A stretch of 64,000 bases of DNA, from positions 39,492,108 through 39,556,107 of the forward strand of contig OY744605.1 in NCBI GenBank assembly GCA_963556255.1, written 5' to 3'. The DNA comes from Allolobophora icterica. Lineage: Eukaryota; Annelida; Clitellata; Crassiclitellata; Lumbricidae. The stretch's first letter is position 1, and every line of letters begins with the position of its first letter. Shown here one piece after another: positions 21,186 to 30,786 of the stretch. Position numbers and translations under genes: made by a program. A model generated the notes under the pieces. It saw only the letters and a list, made by a program, of their open reading frames with translations, made no database searches and was not told the DNA's origin.

Positions 21186-23784
21186 ATGTTACAGGGAATG
21201 TGTATTTTCAGGGAATATGTATATTCCCTGAAAATTTCAGGGTATATGTATATTCCCTGATTCACTCAGGGAATGTATACATTCCCTGAAAAAACCAGGG
21301 TATATACATATTCCCTGAAATCTTCAAGTGATTTCTATACACATTCCCTGAAAGCTTTCAAAGACACAGCGACATAAAGTCAACAGTAGGCCAAGTGCTT
21401 AGCTAGGGTTATAATTGATCTTGAGTTTTTATCCGAGCTTGGGAAATGGAGGTTTTCCTGGACCTTGGTTTTTCTTTGGCTTTTCTTGTTTTATTTAAAC
21501 CCTGTTTTAAAATTCATTTAATCAACTTTTTAAACGGTCTGGATGGTCGAGGTCAATAAATAAATGGCGCAGTATGCATGCTATACTAGTTTATTTATAT
21601 TTAAAATATTACTAGTCGAAAGACTAAAGGAGACTGCAGACTCAGACTGAACTGTTTTGGAAGTTTTCTGGAAGTAAACTGTTGTCCTTTTCAAAACTTA
21701 GGAAATTATTTCTTGAGTTTCATAGTCCGATTTCCAGGAGGCCAAACCAAATCAAAGGGGGTTTCCAGATAGTACCCGGAGTCAGTCGCTAAGGAGTTAG
21801 CGACTGACTTGATGAGTTAGCGACTGACTTAGCGACGCAGTCGACTAAGTCGCATGCTTATCGACTGACTAAGTCGCTTAGACTTATCGACTGACTTAGC
21901 GACTTGCTATCGACTTCTCAGGTAATCAGGTATGGACATACCTGATTATCTAACAATATAATGCATTTTACCGCATACTGTACTGACCGTGCCATCATTT
22001 CCGTGGGCATTAGATGGAACCCACATGGGCTCTATACGGGTCCAATATGGGACGTGGGCATGCTGACAGGGGACAGACCGATGACTGTGAAATTTGATGT
22101 TAATGTGAATTCGTGAAATTGAGCGCTTGGTAAATCGAATGTAGCGAGGAGGATTTATAGCAGTATACCCGATCTTATTACGGCCAAAAAGTAGGCCGAA
22201 ACTGCTGGTGCGTGGCTCTTTCAGGCAGTAGCAGAGAACGAGAATCATGTAATCCGGCACTTATTCCCAGTGTAAGAATTTTGTAGAAAAGAGACTGGGG
22301 TGGGTTAGATTTTGATCCATGTGCAGTTGAAAATTTTATTCGTATTTTGCAAACTGATGTTCCTCGAAATTTGAAAGCAGCAGATTTCAACGCTAGCAGT
22401 TTTGCAAGTCAAACTCGAATCAAAATCAATTCCTATGTTGAGAAAATTCAAAAATGCAAACATGATACACTGTGTAAATTTCTTCTCTTTGTCAGAGATT
22501 CAGAATCAAATAATCCTAAATCACACCAGCACAACTGAGGGGGTTGGAAACGACCCCCTGGGATGTGCAATGAAGACTTTTAAACTGTTGTGTCCTAAGA
22601 AAGACTATAGGGGTTGAGCCTCCAACCCCGACAATTCTCCTCTGCTTAATCCCCTCTTCGTAATCATCAACACCATCTTCGAAATAGAATGCATCAATCC
22701 ACTTTATCAAAAGAGACAACAACTATATCCCCGTATTCTTTATAGGAACTTTTACCAACAGAGCAAACTCTTTCTCTTATAATGTAGGGCCTACCAATTT
22801 GCGACATATCAGCTTGTTTTCATCAACAAACGAATATTGTATTGTATCGTATTGTAAGTGTTGCTCATGTCCTGCTGATTGTGTTTGTCAAATCGAAACT
22901 TGGAATCCGCGATTAAAACAACAAGAAAACATTAAGTGAACAAAGTCGCTAGCAGTCGATAGCTTAGCGACTGGTTTCGACTTGAGGCCTTAACGGCGGC
23001 GGCGGCGGCGGATTGCGGCGGCGCCGGGGACTATTTCCAGAGAGTAGTACAAAAGAGGTCCAAGTCCGATTTCCAGGGTACCAGATCAGGAAGTTTCCAG
23101 AGAGTGGTCCAAAAGAGGTCCAAGTCAGATTTCCAGGAGGCCAAACCAAATCAAAGGGGGTTTCCAGAGAGTAGTCCAAAAGAGGTCCATGTCCGATTTC
23201 CAGAGTACCAGATCAGGTGAGGCAGAGCAGCTGTCAAGGCGGGTGTCGTTTACGGCGAGTATAATTGGAAGGCGGAGTATCAGATGAGTCAGAGTAGGAG
23301 TATTTGAAAAGGTGAGACTTCAGTTTTGAGTGGAAACCGATGGATAGGGTTTTCTTTGGTTATTTTAATGTTGTAGCTTAGGTTTTTCATTTTTCAACAG
23401 TGATAACACTGATTACTACTAAAACCTTTCTTCTATGAAGTGAGATGTTGTTTATTCTGAAGATTTGATCCTATATTTACGTACAGTTATTGAACAATGG
23501 GCGTTTGCGCATCAAAGGAGGTACGCAGTGATAGAACCTTCCAATTAGCGACCAATTATAACCCTAGCTAAGCACTAGTCCTACTGTTGACTTTATGTCG
23601 CTGTGCCTTTGAAAGCTTTCAGGGAATGTGTATAGAAATCACTTGAAGATTTCAGGGAATATGTATATACCCTGGTTTTTTCAGGGAATGTATACATTCC
23701 CTGAGTGAATCAGGGAATATACATATACCCTGAAATTTTCAGGGAATATACATATTCCCTGAAAATACACATTCCCTGTAACAT
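21186..23784. mobile_element. 2.6-kb non-autonomous TIR (foldback-like) transposon
   Basis: Terminal inverted repeats of 232 bp (21,186-21,417 and 23,553-23,784) are nearly identical and start ATGTTACAGGGAATGTG. They are built from repeated AGGGAAT(G/A)T.TAT..TTCCCT palindromes. The interior has GTTAGCGACTGACTTAGC-type tandem repeats (21,785-21,915), GTTTCCAGAGAGTAGTCC-type repeats (21,720-21,780 and 23,025-23,215) and a serpin-like fragment. No transposase was found. It lies inside the LINE, whose reading resumes immediately at its right end. Confidence 0.8.
22338..22490 (+). pseudogene. Serpin-like coding fragment captured in a transposon
   Basis: A frame reads TDVPRNLKAADFN, then a short Ser-rich stretch, then RIKINSYVEKIQ. 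Serpins have the pattern [VA]DF....EA...IN.WVE..T...I..LL at this point, and the spacing fits. No other serpin segment (hinge, reactive loop, C-terminal FLF) is seen nearby. It may be a single exon picked up by the element; moderate to low certainty. Confidence 0.4.
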
Positions 23785-24600
23785 ATATATGTAGATGATC
23801 TCATACTGGGTGGAGAGGCTTTTGTTGTAGCAAGCGATGCTGAGGTCATCAAGACAGAAGCTAACTACTGGGCGTGGCTTTGACAGCTAAATACAAGGTC
23901 ATTTCACAAGATCCTCATATTATTCAACGTGCATGATCCCTTGATCCTTTGCTTTACATTAAGCTTCCCTGACGACGCCTGACTCCTCAGCGCAACCCTC
24001 ACAGTTGGCGAGGCACACAGGTCGTCACTGGAAGCTAGATGTTCTGAACGTGCACTTTGGTTATTACGATTGGTATCCATAAACCATTACGAGTAATGGC
24101 TTCATTACGAAACTACCGTACACGAATGGCTTCATTCCAGGCTGGTGACTGGTCTCTTGCCCTCCTCATATGCAGCTGCCGTTTTTAAAACTTGACGACG
24201 AGGCGATTCGTATAGCTATGAGTTGCCTTCTTTAGGTCGAAGTTTGAGCTGTCCAGAGCTGTCGTTTTGGTCGATAGGTCCCATGGCCTGGCCTGACATC
24301 TTGGTCTCTGTAGAGCTATTTATTGGACATGCTACCCTATATTACCTGTTCTGGCGAGCCATTGTGAGAGCTGGATTTCCTCTTCTAAAGGACTTGTGAT
24401 ATTCGATGGCAAGCGCCCGAATGGCAAGCTGGCTGGAATTTCGCCTGAGATGTCCCCGTTGCAGACACCTTTGATGAATCGTAGCAACCTCATACCATCG
24501 GTGTGGCAGGAGCAGAGGCCGAGCAGTACAGAGGAAGGTTGCCAAGATACTTTGATCTGATTAATCAGCAGGAATTGGAGTTCATGGCCATTGACAAAGC
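23785..24600 (+). pseudogene. Non-LTR retrotransposon RT, C-terminal fragment
   Basis: Begins at once after the inserted element with YVDDLILGGEAF, the catalytic RT box C. It continues through decayed thumb sequence with many stops and ends with FDGKRPNGKLAGISP near 24,400-24,440, resembling the endonuclease-like C-terminal module KRPDG of such elements. It continues the RT interrupted at about 20,190. Confidence 0.7.
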
Positions 24601-24781
24601 AGGTTCGCTATCAAAGGGAGACTTTTTTCTTCTGCCAACTTGTTGATACAACAACCCAACGGTTCAAAGAGATCACTTTCCCCGGTGCGTTTGAATTAAG
24701 AGCCAGACATCTGCCAAGACTAACCATTCCAGAGATGCACAGACTAATTTTCTACACTCTCTGGATTTTATCTTTTGGACT

Positions 24782-24782
24782 A

Positions 24783-24879
<97 letters not shown>

Positions 24880-24906
24880 CGATGACGATGACGATGATGA
24901 TGATGA
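24782..24906. repeat. (GAT)n array
   Basis: ATG/GAT triplets with a few GAC interruptions at the end; poly-Met and poly-Ile frames come from it. Confidence 0.95.
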
Positions 24907-25189
24907 TGGTAACAGTAATAAAATATAATAACAGTAAGAATTTTAATAAAAGTATAAAAAACAATGATGCTAATCTGCTGTTGCTGCTGAGGTGTAAGAA
25001 CAGGTCAGAGTCCCTCACAAACAACGCAAGCCTCTATCACAAAAAGATTACAAGTCATCATCATCGTCATCACGATTATTTTTGCTTGTGATGTCATCGA
25101 CATGGTCGTCATCGTCGTAATAGTGCACATTATCATGTGAAATGTTGTGACTTAGACAAGACAATCTGACTTCCGATGCCTACAGTACA

Positions 25190-25300
25190 ACGTATATCTA
25201 CGTCAAACTGATGGCACGTGTCTAGCGCCTCTGAGAGGTTGTTAAGGGGCGCTGCATAAATGTTTTATTGCATTACATTACATTACATTACAAACCCTGG
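25190..25300 (+). repeat. SINE/LINE tail with (ATTAC)n
   Basis: Contains GCGCCTCTGAGAGG and AGGGGCGCTGCATAAATG followed by ATTGC and ATTAC units, the GCGCT..ATAAAT tail pattern seen at other LINE/SINE ends in this window. Confidence 0.45.
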
Positions 25301-26370
25301 AGCAAACAGTAGGCCTATGCGCAGTCATTAACAATGAAGTTGCGACAGAAGTGTCATCTCCACTGTAGACTGAATTCCTCTCAAATCGGCGCAGACCTGT
25401 AAACAACAATTAGAGACCAAGCCTGGTGGTAAATTGGAGTGGGTCATCAATAGCCTATGCGGAGTATTCGTCCTATATATATAAAATTATATATATATAT
25501 CAATTTATATATCAATTTCTTATTAAAATTAATGTACTTCGATCTCGACGGTACTTTGTTGAAAAATGAGAATGACTGCAAGAATAAATTAGAGGCGAAA
25601 AACTACTGTTCTACTTGTCATGGGCGGGGGGGGGGTAAAATCTAGTGGTTGAGAACGAATCACAAGGCCCTCAACGCAGCGCAGGATTTGCAATTTGTAG
25701 TCCACTTTCAAGCTGATAGCACCTATCAAATCCTATTACATGCTTTGCGCAGACACTGACAATTCTAAGCGAACAATGACCAGACTGGCGACGGTATTTC
25801 ACTACAAGGTATATCGACACAGTCCAGCAGCCTATGGGTTTATACAGAGGAAGGAGAGGGGGGAGGGGGTTGAAGCAAGACATGGGCTGAAATGAGATAG
25901 AGATGTTGGCGTAAAACAGATAGAGACTATGACAAAACAGTGTCTTAAAACGCTGTTTGAGTATACGAGGGCTGGGAGGAATCCGCGGCGTAATGAACGT
26001 ATACACACCTAACTGGATGGACTGACGTTTTGCATAACTCATAAAACAAGTAATAAAGCCCGGAATCGTCTATCTCTTTGCCCTCAAACTTCCAATCACG
26101 GGTCAGCCCATGATATATGCTCGCCGTTATTTTCATAATAATCGCAATAAGTTGTGGTGCTTGCTATCATCGTCTGAAGCAATAGCACATGTAGTCGTTG
26201 TCATCGGTATAGTTATCTTGTATACGGCAAAACTGACGTGGATGAGGTTACAGTTTGTTAGACGCCCAGATTGGGTTTAGGTGGTTTAATCTGTACTACA
26301 GCCACTGCACATTTTAGTAGTGTGGAGGAATATTTATTATACCATTAATATTCTTTTGAGGGTTCAAACC

Positions 26371-26376
26371 AGCCAC
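26371..26376. repeat. Polinton target-site duplication, left (AGCCAC)
   Basis: Six-base direct repeat identical to 44,558-44,563, directly outside the AG terminus. Six-base duplications are the Polinton hallmark. Confidence 0.9.
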
Positions 26377-26556
26377 AGTAGTACAATTGGTTCGATTCTA
26401 GGCCACTGTTCAGTAAACAGTGCAAATGCCCATCACAGGTGCAAATGCCAATCGCAGGTGCATCAAGGTCTAAGGTGGAATCTAACCCACGCGGCATGTA
26501 GCGAGATCGTAAAATAGCATGTATGTCATTATGGTTCAGGAACATTTATCATCTAA
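26377..26556 (+). repeat. Polinton left terminal inverted repeat
   Basis: 180 bp starting AGTAGTACAATTGG, identical on my reading to the complement of 44,378-44,557. Beyond it, 26,594-26,637 and 44,294-44,338 form a second, imperfect inverted block around GTTAACGCGCC and GGTTATCGGAGCGAAAGT. Confidence 0.95.
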
Positions 26557-26694
26557 GCCAAAAGATATATTTTATTAGTAGATATAATTATTTGTTAACG
26601 CGCCTGTGTTATTTCGTGTGGTTATCGGAGCGAAAGTTATACTCGCTAGGTGTCGGAAGGTGAATGCGTACAAATACCTTTCTTTCCTTCCTCG

Positions 26695-26775
26695 CTTAAC
26701 TGAGCATCGGTGGTGCAGCGTTAAGCTTTCCGCCGGGCAAGCGAAGGGTCGTGAGTTCGATTCTACCCTCGAGCT
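26695..26775 (+). repeat. tRNA-like (SINE head) sequence inside Polinton left arm
   Basis: GGTGGTGCAGCGTTAAGC resembles a pol III A-box region and GTGAGTTCGATTCTACCC a B-box, spaced as in tRNA-derived SINE heads. It does not fold as a clean tRNA (acceptor ends not complementary), so I do not call a tRNA gene. It lies between the left repeat and the spliced gene. Confidence 0.45.
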
Positions 26776-26997
26776 GTGTAATTTAGATTTATTTCTTTTA
26801 AACAGGCAGAGATGAGTAACAGGACTTATGATAGGTGTGGATCGATGAGTGGCTGCTGGATGGCGCATTGGTACCAACTCGCAAATAAACGCGGGGTTCA
26901 CAGTCATGCTTACAAGTCGACGGCGCTGGCCAATCACAGTTCACAGTTCAAAATTCTGCGCGCTTATTCAGGTCAGGTTGCATCATTGTTTTTCAAA

Positions 26998-27175
26998 ATG
27001 TCTGACGGTGCAGATTTCATATTGGATATCGCTAAATCATCAAAGGATGATATACGTTCAGTTATTAACACCGTTTTTAAAATCCGCAATGATAGAGTCA
27101 GCTTTGAGAAGAAGTTACAGACGATTCGCGATTTGTTGCGTAAATCAGCGAAAGGGAAGATTGTTAGGTCTAAAG
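26998..27175 (+). CDS. Polinton left-end spliced gene, exon 1
   Basis: Starts at an ATG (MSDGADFILDIAKS), is helical and lysine/arginine-rich, and ends at a consensus donor AAAG|GTAAGT (27,176). Without splicing the frame stops a few codons into the intron. With the acceptor TTTGTTTCAG ending at 28,678, phase 1 is kept and a second open exon follows. The total is 405 bp including stop, a predicted 134-residue protein. An upstream in-frame ATG at 26,812 would add 62 residues crossing the tRNA-like region's flank, so I prefer 26,998. Function unknown: N-terminal half basic, C-terminal half acidic. It is the only gene transcribed rightward at this end and could be an early or regulatory gene (inference). 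Confidence 0.7.
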
Positions 27176-27251
27176 GTAAGTGCTTCTGAATCGTTGTATC
27201 GAATTCCTTTTTACTGAGCAAGTCTTTCACTCTCAATTGCTTAGTAGGACG

Positions 27252-27355
27252 TGATGGGCGCACTTAGTGGCTGCCTACAGTTAAATTCGACTCCTGTAAT
27301 AACTTATGAACCTCCGTTCATACTATGACTTGTAATCATATTGCGTTGCAGTGTT
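27252..27355 (+). mobile_element. Diverged SINE family A 3' body inside the intron
   Basis: GTGATGGGCGCACTTAGTGG, TACAGTTAAATTCGACTCCT and CTTGTAATCATATTGCG align with the body of the SINE copies at 45,620 and 13,217. No tRNA head is attached. It indicates host repeat sequence within the Polinton. Confidence 0.5.
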
Positions 27356-27517
27356 ACCACTGTAGAAAAATGAAAAAACCCAAGTTGGGACACTAAAAAA
27401 CCCAAGAAAACCCAAGGTAGGTTTTCTGCAGACTTTGATGATGATGATGATGGTAAAATAAGAAAAACCCAAGCAAAAAACCCAAGTGTCCAGGAAAAAA
27501 CCCCATTTCCCAAGTTC

Positions 27518-28465
27518 GTCTGAATATTAACGATTCTGCAGAGGTCTCGCAAAACGAGACCGCTGTATCTTCAGTGTTGTTCGCCAGGGGTATTAGTCTG
27601 AATGTTAACGATTCTGCAGAGGTCTCGCAAAACGAGACCGCTGTATCTTCAGTGTTGTTCGCCAGGGGTAGTCTGAATGTTAACGATTCTGCAGAGGTCT
27701 CGCAAAACGAGACCGCTGTATCTTTAGTGTTGTTCGCCAGGGGTAGTCTGAATATTAACGATTCTGCAGAGGTCTCGCAAAACGAGACCGCTGTATCTTC
27801 AGTGTTGTTCGCCAGGGGTATTAGTCTGAATATTAACGATTCTGCAGAGGTCTCGCAAAACGAGACCGCTGTATCTTCAGTGTTGTTCGCCAGGGGTATT
27901 AGTCTGAATATTAACGATTCTGCAGAGGTCTCGCAAAACGAGACCGCTGTATCTTCAGTGTTGTTCGCCAGGGGTAGTCTGAATATTAACGATTCTGCAG
28001 AGGTCTCGCAAAACGAGACCGCTGTATCTTCAGTGTTGTTCGCCAGGGGTAGTCTGAATATTAACGATTCTGCAGAGGTCTCGCAAAACGAGACCGCTGT
28101 ATCTTCAGTGTTGTTCGCCAGGGGTATTAGTCTGAATATTAACGATTCTGCAGAGGTCTCGCAAAACGAGACCGCTGTATCTTCAGTGTTGTTCGCCAGG
28201 GGTAGTCTGAATATTAACGATTCTGCAGAGGTCTCGCAAAACGAGACCGCTGTATCTTCAGTGTTGTTCGCCAGGGGTAGTCTGAATATTAACGATTCTG
28301 CAGAGGTCTCGCAAAACGAGACCGCTGTATCTTCAGTGTTGTTCGCCAGGGGTATTAGTCTGAATATTAACGATTCTGCAGAGGTCTCGCAAAACGAGAC
28401 CGCTGTATCTTCAGTGTTGTTCGCCAGGGGTATTAGTCTGAATATTAACGATTCTGCAGAGGTTC
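27518..28465. repeat. Tandem hairpin satellite (12 units of 75/78 bp)
   Basis: Twelve full units and a thirteenth truncated one. Each full unit carries the perfect inverted repeat GGTCTCG-CAAAA-CGAGACC (7-bp stem, 5-base loop), within TTCTGCAGAGGTCTCG and CGAGACCGCTGTATCTTC. Units differ mainly by a 3-base TTA presence or absence (75 vs 78 bp), so a 320-residue frame stays open across the array. That frame has no ATG start and is out of frame with exon 1, so I treat it as non-coding. Confidence 0.9.
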
Positions 28466-29335
28466 GATGGCAGGCCTGTCGCCTTGATTTAAGTCATAGC
28501 ATGGATGGCACTTTGTGTTCATTAGGGACCGTATAGAAATCGTCGATTCTGCTAAGGTCTCTTTTTAACGAGACCTTCGATGCTTTCAAGAATAAACTAA
28601 ATTTATTTAAATTGATCGATTGATGCAAATATCGCAAAATCGCCAAGTGTTTTGGAATAGCGTTTTTTTTTGTTTCAGATCGAAGAGGGCTGAAGGGGTC
28701 CCAAAAACCAGATCATGTTTTCGAAGATGATACAGACGTCAACCCAGAGAGACCTATCCTTGACGATAAAGCTATTACAGAGTTCTATAAACATTGTGCT
28801 GAAGCGGAAGAAGGAAGAACAAATCTGTCTGACGACCTGCTTGATATGGATATTAACCTGGAACCGAGTTCACCCATCGCCGGTACCAGTAGAATGATTC
28901 TGTAAAAAATAAGCTGGTTTCCATAACTTCGCTTTTGGACGCATGAGAAAACTTAAAGATTACGATTACGATAGACATAATTGTTATTAGACTGAATTAC
29001 TGAAATATTATAATTTTGACTATGGTAGACAAATACATTAAGCATATATGCTTCTCGCTGTCTTTTGGAAATGAAAGGATTATTCCAATACATTACCACA
29101 GCGCGGATATTACAAGTTCATTAGGGGGTCGTATAAAAATCATCGATTCTGCTACGGTCTCCTTTAAGGAGACCTTCGATGGCAGACCTGTCGCCTTGAT
29201 TTAAGTCTTAGTATGGATGGCATTTTGTGTGTGTTCTTTAGGGGTCGTATAAAAATCGTCGATTCTGCTACGGTCTCTTTTAAGGAGACCTTCCATGGCA
29301 GGCCTGTCGCCTTGATTTAAGTCTTAGCATGGAAT
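28466..29335. repeat. Three dispersed copies of a second hairpin-bearing repeat
   Basis: Copies at about 28,466-28,580, 29,116-29,215 and 29,216-29,335 share GCAGGCCTGTCGCCTTGATT, AGCATGGATGGCA and GTCGATTCTGCTACGGTCTC. Each ends in a variant hairpin, the best being GGTCTCCTTTAAGGAGACC at 29,155-29,173. They flank exon 2 and fill the gap before the convergent fibre gene. Confidence 0.85.
28679..28905 (+). CDS. Polinton left-end spliced gene, exon 2
   Basis: Open from the acceptor to a TAA stop and strongly acidic, with DLLDMDINLEPSSP near the end, a composition reminiscent of acidic activation domains (inference only). Lysine-rich near the junction. No recognised family. A further weak acceptor (GTTACAG near 29,505) is followed by about 90 open bases, so an alternative last exon cannot be excluded. 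Confidence 0.65.
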
Positions 29336-29583
29336 GATATGCTGGTGCTAGCACACAGATCTTGCCAATCGAAATTTTTCAGACAATTGTATATATCTAA
29401 CGACCGCAAGTTTAAGCTAATATATCAGCCTTCTAATTTAATCTAGTATCCGTTTCCGTATATATTTTCCGTTTTTTTGCTCTTGCTTTTGGTCGTTCGT
29501 TACAGCAATGATTCAGTTTTAGAACCAGCCCCGGAGAAGGAATTGTCCGGACAGCCCCCTCGTATATTTGTCTTATGTATTCA

Positions 29584-30675
29584 TTATGTGTCGTACACGT
29601 ATAATTGTAGGACTTCTACTCCTACCACAGTGTGACTGGGGTTGCTTGTTACTGTAAGTCTGTAATACTGGTACGCAGTCGGAGTCGTTGTAAGATTAAA
29701 AAATGACGGAGCAGCTTCGGTGTTTAATAATGCCTGCGTCGATCTTAGTAATTGGGTGAACGTTGATCCATCGTTACTTCCGTTTAAAATCCAGTTTGTA
29801 ATCTGGTATGCGCCTCTGTTGCGTCTTATCGCTTTCAACGCAATTCTCCAAATTTTAACAGGCTCAGGACATTTTATCTGCAGCCAGACATTTAGGATTG
29901 ATCTACTATCCGCGATCCATGTTCCGTTTGAACCATCTGCATTTAGACTATTGAAAGCTCCATACGCTTGATACTTGTCTGTAACAGTTGAACTAGCACT
30001 TGCCATAAATCCGGTAACACTTTCATCAGCCTCCAAAATAGGTATGTATCCGATATGACACTTTTTAAGAGCATTATTATCCGCTCTACTAAGAGCGTTA
30101 TCGACGTAATTTTTGGTGGAGGCATCTTGAAGGTTAACGGGGTCTTTTAAATCGGTTATAGATTTTTGTCTCATAACTATATCTTGGTAAACATCGATTT
30201 TATGGTCGCTGGACGATTTACCGAATCGAATTATATTTTCCGTTCCCACTTTGCACAAGAAACCTTCGATCGATTGCAACGTTATAGGTTGGTTTAAATA
30301 ACCTTCTATTTTGTTTAACAGATTACCCAGTATCAAAGCAAACAGTTTGTTTCCGCGTAGATCCTTACACCCCATATTACGTTGACGATCCGAGCCCACA
30401 CTTAAAAATAGATTGCCGGTCATAACGTCACCAGTCTTAGAAACTTTGTTTACACCGCTGTTTAAATCTACGTAATTTTTGGTAGCACCATCTTGGGAAT
30501 TAGTAGGTTCTAACACGTTGACCAGTTTATGAGAATCTAAATTAATATTCTCGATCGCGGCGTTTGTTCCATCCATACGAAGGAAAGTAGCATTTGCTTG
30601 AGACAATGTAACTCCTCCGGCAATTATTCTTTCCGAGTATCCAACATCAGTATGTCCGAATTTATCCACAGGCAT
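29584..30675 (-). CDS. Fibre-like protein 1: tail-fibre repeats plus discoidin-like head (363 aa)
   Basis: I place the start at 30,675 (MPVDKFGHTD) and not at the upstream ATG at 30,714, because the sister gene starts with the same residues and the TA-rich promoter box lies between. Residues 46-70 (LDSHKLVNVLEPTN...ATKNYVD) and 160-192 are phage-tail-fibre-type repeats (HKI.NV.DPT..QDA.TK.YVD), with GDVMTGNLFL between. Residues about 218-363 look like a beta-sandwich discoidin/F5-8C-type carbohydrate-binding domain: AFNSLNADGSNGTW, IKCPEPVKIWRI, then YYRLTV and a hydrophobic end. The likely role is a trimeric virion surface adhesin; this is inferred from architecture and position, not shown. 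Confidence 0.75.
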   Translation of the reverse strand: MPVDKFGHTDVGYSERIIAGGVTLSQANATFLRMDGTNAAIENINLDSHKLVNVLEPTNSQDGATKNYVDLNSGVNKVSKTGDVMTGNLFLSVGSDRQRNMGCKDLRGNKLFALILGNLLNKIEGYLNQPITLQSIEGFLCKVGTENIIRFGKSSSDHKIDVYQDIVMRQKSITDLKDPVNLQDASTKNYVDNALSRADNNALKKCHIGYIPILEADESVTGFMASASSTVTDKYQAYGAFNSLNADGSNGTWIADSRSILNVWLQIKCPEPVKIWRIALKAIRRNRGAYQITNWILNGSNDGSTFTQLLRSTQALLNTEAAPSFFNLTTTPTAYQYYRLTVTSNPSHTVVGVEVLQLYVYDT

Positions 30676-30735
30676 TTTTAGTATATATATATAAAATATA
30701 TATACATTGTACATATATATATATTTTATTTATAT
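30676..30735 (-). promoter_or_regulatory. TA-rich promoter-like box of fibre gene 1
   Basis: Two blocks of alternating TA lie directly upstream of the ATG; the near one ends about 5 bases from it. The same arrangement precedes most of the element's leftward genes. Confidence 0.5.
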
Positions 30736-30786
30736 CAGAATAAGTCGTCTGGTAAGCTCAAAGGAGGCTGAATAGCCTACCACGAT

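Larger units (their letters stand above)
27176..28678 (+). other. Intron of the Polinton left-end gene (1,503 bp)
   Basis: GT...AG intron with donor GTAAGT and a T-rich acceptor (TTTTTTTTTGTTTCAG). It holds a SINE-like segment (27,252-27,355), AAAACCCAAG repeats (27,370-27,505) and the hairpin satellite (27,518-28,465). Introns are uncommon in Polinton genes. Confidence 0.7.

Noticed and set aside
26377..26410. B-box-like GGTTCGATTCTAGG in the terminal repeat as a tRNA gene
   Set aside because: No A-box at the right distance and no cloverleaf; coincidental similarity.
27518..28465. CRISPR-like array of palindromic repeats
   Set aside because: Units are contiguous tandem copies without unique spacers, in animal DNA with no cas genes.
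27574..28536. A 320-codon repeat frame (LFARG...NDSAEVSQNETAVS units) as a secreted or adhesive repeat protein
   Set aside because: It has no ATG start, is out of frame with exon 1, lies inside a well-defined intron, and stays open only because the repeat unit is 75 or 78 bp, both multiples of three.
29720..29971. Plus-strand frame over the fibre 1 head as a separate gene
   Set aside because: Antisense shadow; the minus strand has the conserved discoidin-like motifs shared with fibre 2.
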